Of a DNA stretch of 64,000 nucleotides, positions 45,504-57,490 are shown piece by piece. The DNA is from Capitella teleta. Its lineage: Eukaryota > Annelida > Polychaeta > Capitellidae. The stretch spans positions 731,689 to 795,688 of the forward strand of contig KB306104.1 of the NCBI GenBank assembly GCA_000328365.1, written 5' to 3'. Within the stretch, counting starts at the first letter, position 1, and each line of letters begins with the position of its first letter. A program made the translations under genes and the position numbers. Below the pieces are notes generated by a model, which was not told the DNA's origin, ran no database searches, and worked only from the letters and a program-made list of their open reading frames with translations.

Positions 45504-48500
45504 AGTTGAAACATTTCTGAAAAAATTTGAGTTTTGTTTTTAACATGATGTAAATAGACTAGTTTTTGCCCGCTCTGTATATACGCCGATTAAATATAAT
45601 TGCTTCAGGTGAATTGATCAGATTTTCCCGCATGCATGGTCCGTGAATGGAAGAGTATCATTTCCTGCTCTGCTTGAGTGTCCTCTTGGGCTTTTAATAG
45701 ACCTAATTCTCCCTTAAAGTGCTGGCTATTATAGCCTTGCTGCTGCTGCTGCTGCTGCTGCATCGTATCTGGGCCGTGTGGAGGCATCTGCTGCCTCCTT
45801 TGCATGAGTCACACTGATTGCTGTTAGCATGCATTGATATGCGTTCATCTGCCGTGGCTGCCCCATCTGCGCCTCGGTGCTGCACTGCCTTGTGTTGTCC
45901 ATAAACGCCCCGTCTCAGCACCTGTACGCCAATTACACTCTTACCTGGCCTGCGGGCGTCTTTTGTCCGGGGCAGCTGGAGACGACGATGTTCCAGCGTA
46001 ATAATCTAATATATGATGCACGATTACGCCGAGGAAAGTGATTGACTTGTGGACACGCGTTTTCACGCTTGTTTAACATAATACATTTTGTGGTGGTTAG
46101 ATAATCACGACATAATTATAAGTCTTGTGTCGCCATGCGACATCATCGCAGGTGATTGATTCGCTTCCATTGATGCCTTCACTTTAACAATGTTCTTTGT
46201 TTCACCGCAAACAAAAATCGGTGCTTCAATTCTCTCAAATTTTTGTGTGCTTTTTTTATTGCGAACACTTGCTGCATACACCAACTTTTTTCTTTTATCT
46301 CAATTACGTTGTAGTTATTTATTTTATTTTTTTTCCTCGTCGTCGTCCTCTTCGGAAATCACCTGTGCAGCCCCCCCGACCCCCGATTGGGGGGCATTGC
46401 AGCAGTACGCGACCGCCAGGTGCAGCGTGTTGACCCAATCATAAAGCGATAACCCATCCTTTGTCTCTTCGGCCACTTGCTGGTGTCATTTTGGGCTCTG
46501 CAAGCACTCACCGGGGATGCTCGGCGCACGCCCATATGCCACCTTGCAGCGGCATCTCCATCCCGGGGCAGGTGCCCGCTCTAATTACCCCTGTCGCTGT
46601 TTGATTAACTCCTCCCTCGGACTACCTGCGAGGCCATCTGTGCTGACTGCATTGCGGAACATCATCATCATCATGGACGCCCATCTGCGCCGAGATCAAC
46701 GCCATCGCAATATTGACTGAGCTTACGTTGAAACCGCCTCTTTTCAGCACACCGAGTTAACTGGGGGCTGCTTTCTGCCCATACTCGGTCTTTCAGGGTC
46801 TGAAGTTGTTTTTCTTCCTTTTAGCACAGAAGAAACAGCTGCCACACTCTGACCGCACTCAGTGCTCGCTGTCTTTGAGGCCCGACACACTCGGCTGCCC
46901 CCGTCGATCCAGCCGCCCCTGGGTCTTGGGTCCTCGGCACGCGACCCGTCACCCAGTTAGCGCGGCTGCATTCCTCCGCATCTTACGGCCCATTACGCTG
47001 CTATCAAATGAAAAGAAATTATAATTTCCGTGCGTATTCTGCCTATAAGCGCCTCTCTTTAGTTTTTCTTCAACTTTTTTCCCCCTTCTCCTTCTACCCC
47101 TTCTTGACTGTCAATACCCTCTTCGGCTTGTTTGGTGCAGCCAAACGAAACGACATCTGCTCGCTTTGGAGAGAATTAGAAGAAAAATTGCCAGAAGACG
47201 ATGATAAAAAGTTCTGCGAAGAAGGGGGCGTGTGTCAGAAGGAACCCTTGACTCCGGCCACAATGGCCCGACGCGTGCCTCGCTCTGCGGCTGCCGCGGC
47301 GTCACCGTGCAGCGGCTCTCGCTCTCTGCACCTGCTCTTTTTCGCCCGTCGATCAGCATTCAGCAGCAGTCATCAGGCGTGAACCCTTTTCGACCCGAAA
47401 ACTGCTGCTGATAAGAAGAACCCCGTTGATCACAGGTCGATTGCAGCGAAAGATAGCGAAGCTGTTACATATGCATGCAGTTCTTCCTCATTTGTGTCGT
47501 TACACTCGGTCACCAGGTGACGCTGATATGAACGACCCCTCGTAGCGCTATTCGCTAACGGAACCCTTGAAGCTGTTGATCAAATTTCCCTTTGAAGATT
47601 GATTTCATGTCCCGCGGCCGATGTCATATATTGTTTCCATCGTTTCTCCTTGAATAATAAACGCCAGTTGTTGAACACCTTTTTTTTTTCTCCTCTCCAA
47701 CAATAAGAAAAGAGTTTTTAGCCGCAGGTGTCCGATGACCTCAAACGCGTCCACGTGAGGCCGTCGCTGCGATCGAAATCGGTTGTGATATTTTTGCGAT
47801 TGCAATCGACGTGTGTTTCCTGTGAAGGCCGTCGTCTAACTGTGTCAAGTATTGTTCATCAAGTACAACATTAATTGCTGTCTTGAAAGCATACAATGGA
47901 GGGGTTTTGCTCTGACGTCACCGTGACGTAAGCACCGCCAGCGACGCACGGTTTCCTTACAACGGGAGCTGAGAGAAACCCGCCGCATTCACTCCGCCGC
48001 CCCGTTTGAAGTGAATGGCGCCGATTAGACCCCGGCTGCCCGGCTGATCGCACTTTGATTTCCCCAACACTGGGCCCGGGATGAAAGCCGGACCTTGCAT
48101 AACACCGATCCGCGCCATTAGCATAATTGGTCAAGTTGAACACCGTCTTATTAGCGAAGTCAAAGGCGGCCTTCCTAAGCGGTCTTCGTGTTTCCAATTT
48201 CCCCGTCATTTCTTTCCTCATTTCCTTTAAACGGTCTTGACTCTTGACAAAACATCTCTCTCTCTCTCTCTCTTTTTTGCTGATTGGGTCATTCCCTCTG
48301 GTTTCGCCTCTTCGGAAATTGCGTCCTTGACCCAGTGGCTCACTTTCAGGTTACGTCTTTAATCCCATACATGGGTGTTAGTGCTGGGTTTAAGCGAACT
48401 CGTTTTGTCAGCTTACGCTAAGTAATCCCGATTACCAACAAGAAGTGGGTTGTCCTATAGCAATGTTGTGTATTTTACTTTTTATGGACCCAAGACATCT

Positions 48501-51500
48501 TAGGTTTGACTTCTGTTGCATGCGCTCGGGGCGTATAAGGAGAGGATCACAGACGTAACGCTTCCGTTCGCGATTCATACAACTCAGGGTTGGAGCTAAG
48601 TCGGAGCGTCAACAGGTTGACGTCTGACACGAAGAATGCTACGAAAACATGATTTGCATGTAAAATGGTGGCGAGGGATTTGAAGGATTTCTCATTGTAT
48701 GAATTCCCGGTGACTATAACTTTGAGATCGCATGGTCATAACTCGCACCTCCACTGATTAACATGACCATCAAATTAGCTGCCCTCCACTCCTGAGCCTT
48801 TGATGGTGTTTTGTTATGGCGTCACCCTCTCAATGTGGGCAGCACCCTCTATTCAACGAAGCCCTCCACAAGTTAAAAGCTTCCCAAGTTGAACATGTGG
48901 CGATCTGAAGGGGCTGGTTACCTGCAGATCCCCACCCTATTAGGCAGCCAATTTCGCCCTAATTTGCATCTGCTCTCGTGTATGGAATGTAAATTCACCG
49001 TCCACCCCGTCATTGAAACCACTCATAATTCCTGCCTTCGTCGCATCGGATAAATTGAAAACCCAATCTTTCAACCGATTTCCTAATCTCCCGACTTCTA
49101 ACGCCGCAGGGAGATGATATCCAAATATCGACCGACTTTTAAGTTGGATTCGTCTTCCTGCGCCCTCGTCATCTTTGAAAAGGGACACGCCGGGTGTTGG
49201 TTGAGCAGAGACCTCTCAGGTGTCGTTCAACGGACGCCTCTCTGGCTTTCATCCTGACAGCTCTTATGCATGCTCCGGCATCTCCCGGTGAGATGTCAAC
49301 CTCAACGCTGAAGCACTGCTCAGCGTGTTGTATATACACGTCCAGTTACGCGTTCATTTGAGGCTTTCTTGGTTTCAGTTGACCTTGAAACGGGGAATCA
49401 CCTGGCCAGATGTGATGAGCATTGAGCCGCACACCTTGCGTGTGTATAGCATTGGCACGCGGCGCCCTCTGTGCCGCAATGCGAGCAGCACCGTCACTGC
49501 CCTGAGCGACACGGCCGCGTGATGCACATGCTGTTTGCTGGCATCAGCAGTTTCGCCATGCAGCATTGCGGTGCTGTCGGCTCAGCCGCCGCGACGCGTG
49601 CCACCTTCCACATGAGCGACCGATTCGCTAAGCTCATCAAGGCGAAGCAGCTCTGATTGCTGCAGGTGTCTGCGGCGCTAATGACTGACCCGTAGCCATG
49701 ACGACGCTGACCGATTGCAGATCCTGTCTTATCAGGCGATAATACCAGCACCAGAGCCATTCCATCACTCCCCTGGGCTCAGTTCTACGCAAACCAGACG
49801 GCCGCATTAATTTCCCATTCAGGGCTTTGGGATCCTCTGGGTCAAAAGGGGAATGGGGGGTGTCTTAGCGAAGAAGATCCTGCCCTTTCAGCGACCTCCC
49901 CATTGACCTACACTGCATAACCATGCCCTGATTTCCTTTCCGTCTTTGCAAATTATAGCATTTTCCTATATTATTACGTGGATATACTGAGGTAAGAGTC
50001 TGCAGACAGGTTGCGACGTTCGAGGGTCTCGTAGAGGGGTAAGATTACGATGTATGACGTACGACCACCGTCGCTCAGGCTGCACACGAGTCAGTGAATA
50101 CATAACCGCTATGGTTTTGTGTGGGTCTGCTGAAATACATCTATAATGTTGGTTTCATTTCGCTGGATGAAAGAACCGACTGACGTGCCGTGCCTTCAAT
50201 ACATTTCTATAGCCATGAAGAAGGAGAAAAAAATAACACTTTATTACTTTGAAGAACATCTGCCCCGATCACGTGGTGCGCGGGACGGCAGGTGAAACGG
50301 CGCCCGCAGACCGCATCCTCCCGGCACCGATTCAACACTGCGCCTTGTGCACCGTCGAGCGATACTGCCGCAGTACTCGCGCTCGGCAGCCGGCCACGCA
50401 CCCTAGCGGCGGGCGATGATACTGCTTCCGTCTGAGGATCTTCCGGTGTATACCGAGATCCCCGGCTGCGGCACCTGGAGGTTGACAGCGTCGATCAGCT
50501 GTTTCTCCTGTTGCTCCAACAGATGTGCTCGCCATCCCTCTAACTTCTCCTGCTCTAACTGTATGTATGACAACCGGATGCCGAGGTCGCGATCCCGCGT
50601 TGCGCAGGTGCTGTAATAGCTTGCAGTCATAACGCACTCGTGTGCTTTGAGCGTTTTCATGAGGACTGATAGAGGGACCACCCAGACATATCAGATGGCA
50701 CTTTGAGCTCAGGATATAGAGGTACTAGGCAGCGAGCTCGTCGGCAGACGGCTGTCATGTCATGAACGCAGAGCACTTTGACCGACTTCTTATCGTTGTA
50801 ATAATTCCCTCCTCGCTCTGCTCCAGCTGCAATGTAGCAGCGTAGTGCCGCTGCCAGAGTCTCCATTAGTCTCGCAATGTGAAATTCCTGCTGTTTGTGT
50901 GACCACTAAGCCTCGTCAATTGACGGTGCTGAAAAGATGCGCTTGTGAAATTCAGAAAACTTCCCAGACCCCAGTGCCCTGCCCACCGTCGGCATGCCCA
51001 TATGGGATATCAATCAACAATTTTCAAATACTTGACCAGTTCGGCTGACCAGGGCGAACTAGCCCTTTATATGCCCTCATACATCAGGCCCTTTGACACT
51101 GCTTCCTCCGCGCCCCGGAGCGCTGCGTGCCTCGCAAGCAAAGGCCTCCCGTCGGGCGGGATGGCCTCCGAGACAGCGCCGCCATCTCGGACCACCGTCA
51201 CACGTGTTGCGCTGCCCGTTCCTCCTCGGACAGAGGCGTGTCCATCCGGTCATCTGGGAGCCTGGAGCGACGGGGGAAGCGGGTTCATAAAAGCTGTGCA
51301 TGCATGCCGAATGCCTGTGCTTTGAACATCATCAAACCTAGCACATGTATTATGATGATCGTGTATTTATAGACCTCGTCTAAAGCGACAAGCACACACT
51401 ACATGCGACAGATGGCGGATGTATGGCATACAGACTTATGAAATAGACATGATTTTTCTTCCTGTTTCTTTTTAGCTCGATTTCAGTGAAGTCTTTTGAG

Positions 51501-53040
51501 GATTTCTGCAATCTGTCGGCATTTGGCCTTGAGAGCGCGTTGCTAATGAGGCGCTGCATAGTGTCGCCGCTGAGTTCTTCGCTCGACCTACAGTGCATTG
51601 ATGCCTCGAAGGGGGGAGGGGGGGCGTTCGCATTATTCCATTTTGTGAAAAAAAAAAAGAAAAAAAAAGTAAGGTTGCATGTGTTTGCTTGTCTTTTTTG
51701 TTTTTGTGGTTTTTGTTGTTATTATTATTAGTTTTTTTTTCGTTTTTTATTTTTATTTATTTTTTTTTGGGGGGGGGGGGTGGGCGTAGTTCGTGGTGCT
51801 CACTCTAAAAGCCCTTCTGTCGACCCTTCACGCTTGACCACCGTGTGGATTGGTTTGGCAGCAGATGTCCAAGGCTCTTGCGGTCAGGGCTGCTGCATTC
51901 CTCAGCAGCACATTTTTCTTGTGGCCTTCGCAACCATGGACCGGGTGCCTTTTCCACCGCATGGGTCAGTTCTGCGGTTCAAGGCAGAGGATTTAATTGA
52001 ATCCAGCGATTACAGGAGATTGCATTCCTTCAGCGTCCGATGCCCAATTCTCATGTAAAGTGGGTTTATGGCCAGCGGATGGCGATTTGCGACGATGTCC
52101 GCAGCGGAATGACCGCCGTGATTCCCTCGGGGAGGTCATTACCAAAGGCTCCCCCCCCCCTCCCCCTTCCATCTAGTCTGTCTACGAATGCCAAAGCATC
52201 TTGTCTGCTTCATCAAGACCCATTCACACCTGTCCAGCACTAATCAGCGCCACGGAACCGCATAAGTGCCAGGTGATAATAGCCGCACGGGATGAGGGTG
52301 TGTTCGCTCTAGCAGACCTCCCGCTGCGTGGGACTGCTAGATTACGTTGAGCGCGTCCGCCGTGGGATGGCTGTGATCGACCTCTGACCTCCGGTTTTAT
52401 TCCGCTGCTTCCTGTCAGCATTGCGTCAGTTACAACTGCGAGGCCACTGTCTTCTCCCTAATGACGACCCTTTTGGTGGCCTCTAGGCCTGGCTGCCCTG
52501 AATGTTACCCAAGAATTGAATTAGCATTTGAATGGTCGTCCGGTCCATTAATTTGCGGAATATCTGCATTCGGGTGACCGTGGCGGCCTGATTATCTCAC
52601 CATTCAATTAGCCTCCTATCTGTGCCTATCTTCAGCAGACGCATCCCGTCTGCTGTCAGGCTCTATTCTTACGCAATTGTGACTGCAAATGTTTTGAAGA
52701 TGTCGCATAAACAAGTTCGCCTCTTGCACCTCCTCTTTGCTAGCTGCTCCTGATCGCCTCCACCGCAGCTCCTCTCCGCCGACCACATGGCATGTCTGGA
52801 GGCTGCAAGCGATCTTTCGGTTGGTCAGATGCATATCTCAATGATGACCTGTCCAGTCGCATTTCGCGTCATTTCTCCAGGTTGAGACTCCGATCGGCAA
52901 ATTGAAAAAGCAAAGCGGGGGTGGGGGTAGTACCTGTGCGAGATGCCCGGGGATCATTTCTGCTCCATCAGCCATAATCATCGCATGATTAGAGAGTGAG
53001 ATCCACCAGCAACGATGGTCACACTGATAAAACCGATTTG

Positions 53041-53071
<31 letters not shown>

Positions 53072-54215
53072 AAAAGAAAATACCAACGAATAAAACAATT
53101 TCCATACATATTCAAATCAAATTAGCGGAATAGCACAATTTTTTTTCGCACCTTTTTTTTTACAAAGAGTTTTTTTTTTTTCCTTTTATTTATTTTTTAA
53201 TCATCGTCCACGTGGCATTGCCAGTGCACCAAAATTGTCACGTGTATTTTTCTGGTTACATAATGTTTGACCTGTCTCCACGTTAACACATACCGTTACC
53301 ACTTTAAGTCATGGGCTCATAATAGCTACATTATGATATATATGTTTAAAGCAAGGGGAGATATAATGGATTTCACGTTAGATTAACTTATAATGTTACA
53401 TGTATCCAAGACATTGCATAAGTCTCCTATACACACTCGCCATTCAGTAGGATGGTCAATTCAGGTTTAACTTGCAGGATACGCTCTCTCTGGAATTCTA
53501 GCTATTCATGTTGACTAGACTGTTGACCAAAGAGATGTGTTCGCTTTAATTAACTCACTAGTATCCCAAGTGACCACTAGAACATGCAGGAGCGAGTGAG
53601 TATTGACTGCCGTTTCTATAGCGAGATCTATCCTCACCCGATGCAAGTAAGCGAGTTTTCTCAGCCGTATAGAGAGACACACAGGGCTCTACGATCTTCT
53701 GCAACCCAACAAGTCAGTTTTCCAGTCCACTTGGTCGCCAATTCTCACCGTCAGCGTGCTGTCCTTTATAAACGGCCTATATAGATGTTGGCCTATGCCA
53801 CGCCTATTAATAATGATGTTGCATCATACATATGTCCTCCCGAGCCATCCTTCAACGTCGTCTGTGCCATTTCCATTGCTTGACCTCTTCATTTAGCACC
53901 CCCCCCCTCCCAGACAGCATTGAAGCGAGGGTAGGAGGAGGAGGAGACGACTGAACTTGCCGTGTCCTTTTGATTGATGCACATAAATCAGAGCGATGTG
54001 TAAACGGTGTCCGAAGACGAGCAGAATTGGTCATTGGTCATTCATCACACCGCATAATAGAAGGGGGCGCTTCGATCTTCCTCTTAAAGCCATGTCCTAT
54101 CTATTCTTACGGCATTCTATGTTCTTCCTCTCTTATATGTGCCAGCAATAACAGTTCCCCTGTTTTAATGATAAAAATAATAATAAATAATGATAATTTA
54201 ATTTAAAAAAAAAAA

Positions 54216-54278
<63 letters not shown>

Positions 54279-54634
54279 AAGAAGAAGAAGAATAAAATAA
54301 TAATAAAATAATAATAAAGTAATGATTTTCTTTCGTATAANNNNNNNNNNNNNNNNNNNNNNNNNNNNNNNNNNNNNNNNNNNNNNNNNNNNNNNNNNNN
54401 NNNNNNNNNNNNNNNNNNNNNNNNNNNNNNNNNNNNNNNNNNNNNNNNNNNNNNNNNNNNNNNNNNNNNNNNNNNNNNNNNNNNNNNNNNNNNNNNNNNN
54501 NNNNNNNNNNNNNNNNNNNNNNNNNNNNNNNNNNNNNNNNNNNNNNNNNNNNNNNAAATCAGGCGTCTCCGGTATCCACGCTGTCAGGGTTTCACAAACG
54601 CAATAACGGCGCAGAAAAACTTCCATTCTTCCAG

Positions 54635-54665
<31 letters not shown>

Positions 54666-57490
54666 CTGTATTTTGCGATTGGTCTTATTTACACATTTTT
54701 CTACATGGTGACCTGTGGTCAGATCGCTTTGCCTTGCGCAATCCAATTCGGACGTTCATAGCAAAGCTGCCGCTTCTTGCAGAGACGCTTCTTATAGAAA
54801 CAGTGCTGCAGCACGCGATCTTGACATCCAAGTCTTCTCCGTTCAATTGTTAAGCCTTTAATTCGCGTTCTTTCTTCAAGACGTGATTTGTCCGTCAACT
54901 AAGCAAAGTTCTTGGGTTTAAATCGCATTTAGCTGCTTGCTTTCTTCTCCTTTCGCTCCCCTGCCCTCCTTTGCCCGGGGGTAATTCGTATAATTGCCTG
55001 GAATGAGTCCCATTGGTTCTGCAACTCGTGGTCAGTGAGCAGCGCTGCATGCAGAGCACTGTGAGCGTGAGGCGTTGATATTAATCCTACAAGCCATTTA
55101 GGTGAACTGACTACCTGTTGCGTATTATGATCACACGGGATTGTGGGTTTCTCGCGTGACTATTCGTGCACCCGCCGGCGTGTTACCCAACGCTTTGTGA
55201 TCAAAGGGAAACCCTCCGCTACTGTTGGCTGCTACCTTTGCATTGTGTCGCAGCCCCAATTTGCTTCTCGTAATTTCGATCGCGAGCGAAGGAGCCTCGT
55301 AAACCGCCCCTCCCCCTCTCGCCGTGCACCGCAGTCGTATATAATCAAAGAGCCCTGCTTTGGATCACGGGTTATATGCCGGATTAATCTCTTCTTAATT
55401 CCCCCCTCGCTGAACCGTATGGTGACTGACCGTCGGCTGAATTAGTGACCACCGCCCGGTCTAATGACGGTCATTTGTGCCGACATTCACTTATCCCTAA
55501 GTGGGAAGGTCATTTGCACATCTTGTTTCCCTGCCTCTTCAGGTCATTCACTATTGAACTCTCAACCCTGATGAAAACCCCGTTTTAATGAAGCTCCCTC
55601 TTCAACTCATTGCGCAATCGTGAACCTCTCTGACCTCACGGTTCATGAGGTCAACAGTGCGGGCAACCCCGAGTGTATATCGCCGAGTGTCAACAGAGGC
55701 CGCATCTGCCGCCGCACTCTAGCAGGTGTAGCGCCAAGGATCCCACGGTTGACCCCGACGGTGACCCCTGCTCCTGCATCCCTCTCGCTTTCTCTCCCAG
55801 GTGGATGTCGTCGTCTTTTGTCCCATTTTTCTCTTTCGCTTCACAGCTGTTGTCCCCCTAGCGGTGACTGCTAAAGACCTTGCCCTCTGACCTTATTGAC
55901 CTAGATATCCTGATCGAATTTATCTTTGAGTGTCTTCGGCACTGTGTCAGTCAGTGCGTTTATGTCAAGCGCGCTTTATCTTGTTCTGATGTGCTTTATT
56001 CTGGTCTTCAAATCGCATGCTTCATCGGTGCCGCAATGTTTACTATGCACCATGCAGAAACGCACACGTGAGCGACGCGTTATTGAACTTGCAAACCCGA
56101 AATAAAAGCAGCGTTTAATATGAGTATTTGCTGCTGGCCAATCCTCCGAATCCCTGCAACGAAAAGCACATTCTTGTGGTTGATCATTCATTATTATGAG
56201 CCCTAATTTCCTGAATTAAAGACATGGGGGCGAACATCGAGGGTACGTCGTTTTCTGCTGCGCTTGCAGAATGCGGTGCCTGGATGCACATGGGATGGTA
56301 GCCCTGTCATCAGTCGAATGCATCTCGCCTGCATTCATCCCCTCTGTAAGGGGGCTGTATCGCCCCAGGGCATCGCCGCATCAGGGGCAGGACGTCCTTC
56401 CTCTTGATTGCTAAGTAATTTTATCGCCCGTGTCCCCTTCCCGTGTTTTGTCCGTTTAATGGCGACCCTTAGTGAGCACTATACCTTTTGCATGACCCAC
56501 TTCGTCGCCTGCATCCTGGCTTCGATTTCGAGTGGGCAGGTTTTGCGCGGATGCGGTTACACGATCAACTGGTCCTCCGTGTATGCACCGTGCATTACCC
56601 TCGGCGCACCTGCCCTTCAGTGCGCTTCACTCATGGCATGCCACGTCCAATCAAGGAGGGGTTCCATATCGTTATGAGCTGCCTTCAAGGGGTCAAGTAC
56701 TGTGGTTGTTGTTTTTGGTTTCATCTGCAACATTCACAAACAAGCACCTCGTATGACCGTAGCGCCATTCCCGTGTGAAACTGACTTTTTTTAACGCTGC
56801 TTTTGAGTTTCTGCTTCACTTGTGTGCAATCCATCTTCTGGTCTTGGGAGGTTTGTATTTACGTGTGTTGTGCATGCATCGCCGTTTGTTGTCTCCGTTG
56901 TACACCGTGTGACCGCCGTTCACGTTGTATGACGTTGGTTCTTATCGACGTGCACTCATTTAGAGACGTCGACTGAATGCGAGCGACCCGGAGCTGCATG
57001 ACAGAAGTCCCTCTGCGATGTGCCGGCGGCTGTCTCTGCCCTGTTATCGCGTGTTGGACAATGCGGCGCATATTAGTCGGATACCAATGAATGTAAGATT
57101 GCATCACGAAGTTATCAAGCAGCAGAACACTGTTTGAAGTGCACTGCTGCTACTGCTGCTGCGGCATCGGAATTCGCTGCATTTCTTTCTCACACTTCGT
57201 CAATCTTGCCGCATCTGATTTATTTCCTCCATAAATTGATTACTTTTATAATTTCAGTCGATCAGGTTGGCAACCTCGACTGCTCACAGATCACCAACGG
57301 AGACATCGTCGCACACATCGATGTGCGGGATGAGGAGGAGGAAGAGGAGGCGGACGCTGCATTTGACGTTGCCATGGAGACCGGAGACCAACCAGTCGAG
57401 ATGGACATGGAAGGCGAAGATGTTGTTGAGGTCTACCACGATGTACAGAACTCCTCCGCTACTGTCCAGACTATTGTTATGCAAGGATGA
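32644..57490 (+). CDS. AT-hook / C2H2 zinc-finger protein with two giant introns
   Basis: Probable nuclear DNA-binding regulator; I cannot name the orthologue. Exons: 32644-32826, 32934-33197, 33249-33530, 33590-33934, 33991-34103, 34156-34366, 34416-34643, 34682-34813, 34876-35051, 35117-35245, 35306-35472, 35559-35678, 35732-35888, 39032-39182, 57258-57490, about 963 codons. The ATG has a GCCATGG context. Order of parts: acidic Gln/Glu-rich N-terminus; three AT-hooks with RGRP cores (KRPRGRPRK, KRGRGRPPK, KRGRGRPRRR) in exons 4-5; acidic linker; nine zinc fingers in exons 9-14, several of them split by introns; acidic tail (DEEEEEEADAAFDV) ending VQTIVMQG. Finger 9 is C-x2-C-x12-H-x3-C, with its C-C half in exon 13 and its H-C half in exon 14. 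Exon 3 shows a one-base phase conflict in a purine-rich run (about 33275-33310), either an assembly error or a real lesion. An intron of only 38 nt lies at 34644-34681. Architecture recalls ZFX- or CTCF-like factors, without proof of orthology. Confidence 0.8.
35889..39031 (+). other. 3.1-kb intron 13 of the zinc-finger gene
   Basis: It is about fifty times longer than the other introns of the gene apart from the last. It starts with a cluster of TCATAACG-like motifs (35894-36003), then has pyrimidine-rich stretches and a run of G near its end (38373-38402). An 83-codon open frame on the minus strand (36690-36941) is unrecognised. No coding exon is supported. Confidence 0.6.
38373..38402 (+). 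other. G-rich tract with quadruplex-forming potential
   Basis: Successive G-runs of three or more (GGAGGGAGGGGAGGGAGG and then a run of about ten G) satisfy the usual G-quadruplex pattern on the sense strand of the intron. Confidence 0.6.
40500..40530. repeat. (CTC)n / (TCC)n microsatellite
   Basis: A near-perfect run of about nine CTC triplets. A similar shorter run occurs near 39703-39725. Confidence 0.9.
40534..40547. promoter_or_regulatory. X-box-like RFX site
   Basis: GTTACCATGGCAGC differs by one base from the symmetric RFX consensus GTTACCATGGCAAC. Functional status is inference. Confidence 0.4.
40648..40715 (+). repeat. tRNA-like relic, possible SINE head
   Basis: TATAGTCCAGTGGTCGAGCA resembles a tRNA D-arm with an A-box (TAGTCCAGTGG). 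It is followed by an anticodon-arm-like CCTGACCGGGC and a T-arm-like CGGG-CGATCGAGAGA-CCCG hairpin with a decayed B-box. Acceptor-stem pairing is poor, so it is not a functional tRNA gene. A tRNA-derived SINE or decayed tRNA is the likely origin. Confidence 0.4.
43003..43016. promoter_or_regulatory. Perfect X-box (RFX) palindrome
   Basis: GTTGCCATGGGAAC fits the X-box pattern of two half-sites around a central AT (GTTGCC-AT-GGGAAC). It is extended by CT and AG to a near-palindrome of 18 bp. RFX factors bind such sites in ciliary and other genes. Confidence 0.5.
44866..45577. mobile_element. Tc1/mariner-type MITE, copy 2
   Basis: The 712-bp element has CAGAGTGGGCCAAAAGCAG at its left end and CTAGTTTTTGCCCGCTCTG at its right, flanked on both sides by TA. 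It shares its interior with copy 1 at 22827-23528, for example GGCCCCGGACCATGGATAAG in both, in the same orientation. A long poly(T) run (about 45455-45499) has expanded inside this copy. It has no coding capacity. Confidence 0.88.
45738..45762. repeat. (CTG)n microsatellite
   Basis: Eight near-perfect CTG triplets inside the long intron. Confidence 0.9.
50403..50681 (-). CDS. Possible terminal exon of a nested minus-strand gene
   Basis: A minus-strand frame ends with LEQEKLEGWRAHLLEQQEKQ, then VPQPGISVYTGRSS, and a stop at 50403-50405. The helical, charged character and a TACATACAG acceptor just before LEQEK look exon-like. An AATAAA signal on the same strand lies about 160 nt downstream of the stop (50240-50245). 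I do not recognise the family and could not find upstream exons with confidence, so it may be chance in GC-rich DNA. Confidence 0.25.
   Translation of the reverse strand: MVPLSVLMKTLKAHECVMTASYYSTCATRDRDLGIRLSYIQLEQEKLEGWRAHLLEQQEKQLIDAVNLQVPQPGISVYTGRSSDGSSIIARR
53041..53069. repeat. Poly(A) tract
   Basis: A run of 29 A that could be the tail of a retroposed copy, but nothing recognisable lies on its 5' side. Confidence 0.8.
54185..54330. repeat. (AAT)n / (GAA)n microsatellite block
   Basis: A-rich AAT repeats are followed by about fourteen GAA or AAG triplets and more AAT repeats. The block runs into the assembly gap. Confidence 0.9.
54341..54555. other. Assembly gap (215 N)
   Basis: The gap lies next to a triplet-repeat block, so its real size may differ from the N count. 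Confidence 0.99.

Larger units (their letters stand above)
39183..57257 (+). other. 18.1-kb intron 14 of the zinc-finger gene
   Basis: The flanking exons share phase 1 (G | TC), so the splice reads Q-V-D. Within it are an X-box-like site at 40534-40547, a tRNA-like relic at 40648-40715, a perfect X-box at 43003-43016, a MITE at 44866-45577, (CTG)n at 45738-45762, a possible nested minus-strand terminal exon at 50403-50681, poly(A) at 53041-53069 and a 215-N gap. Otherwise the sequence is rich in CpG and in TGCATG-like and TAAT-containing motifs, without long open frames. I infer mainly regulatory content. Confidence 0.6.

Noticed and set aside
48940-49188. 82-codon minus-strand frame in the long intron
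   Set aside because: It has reasonable composition but no recognised motif and no polyadenylation signal nearby.
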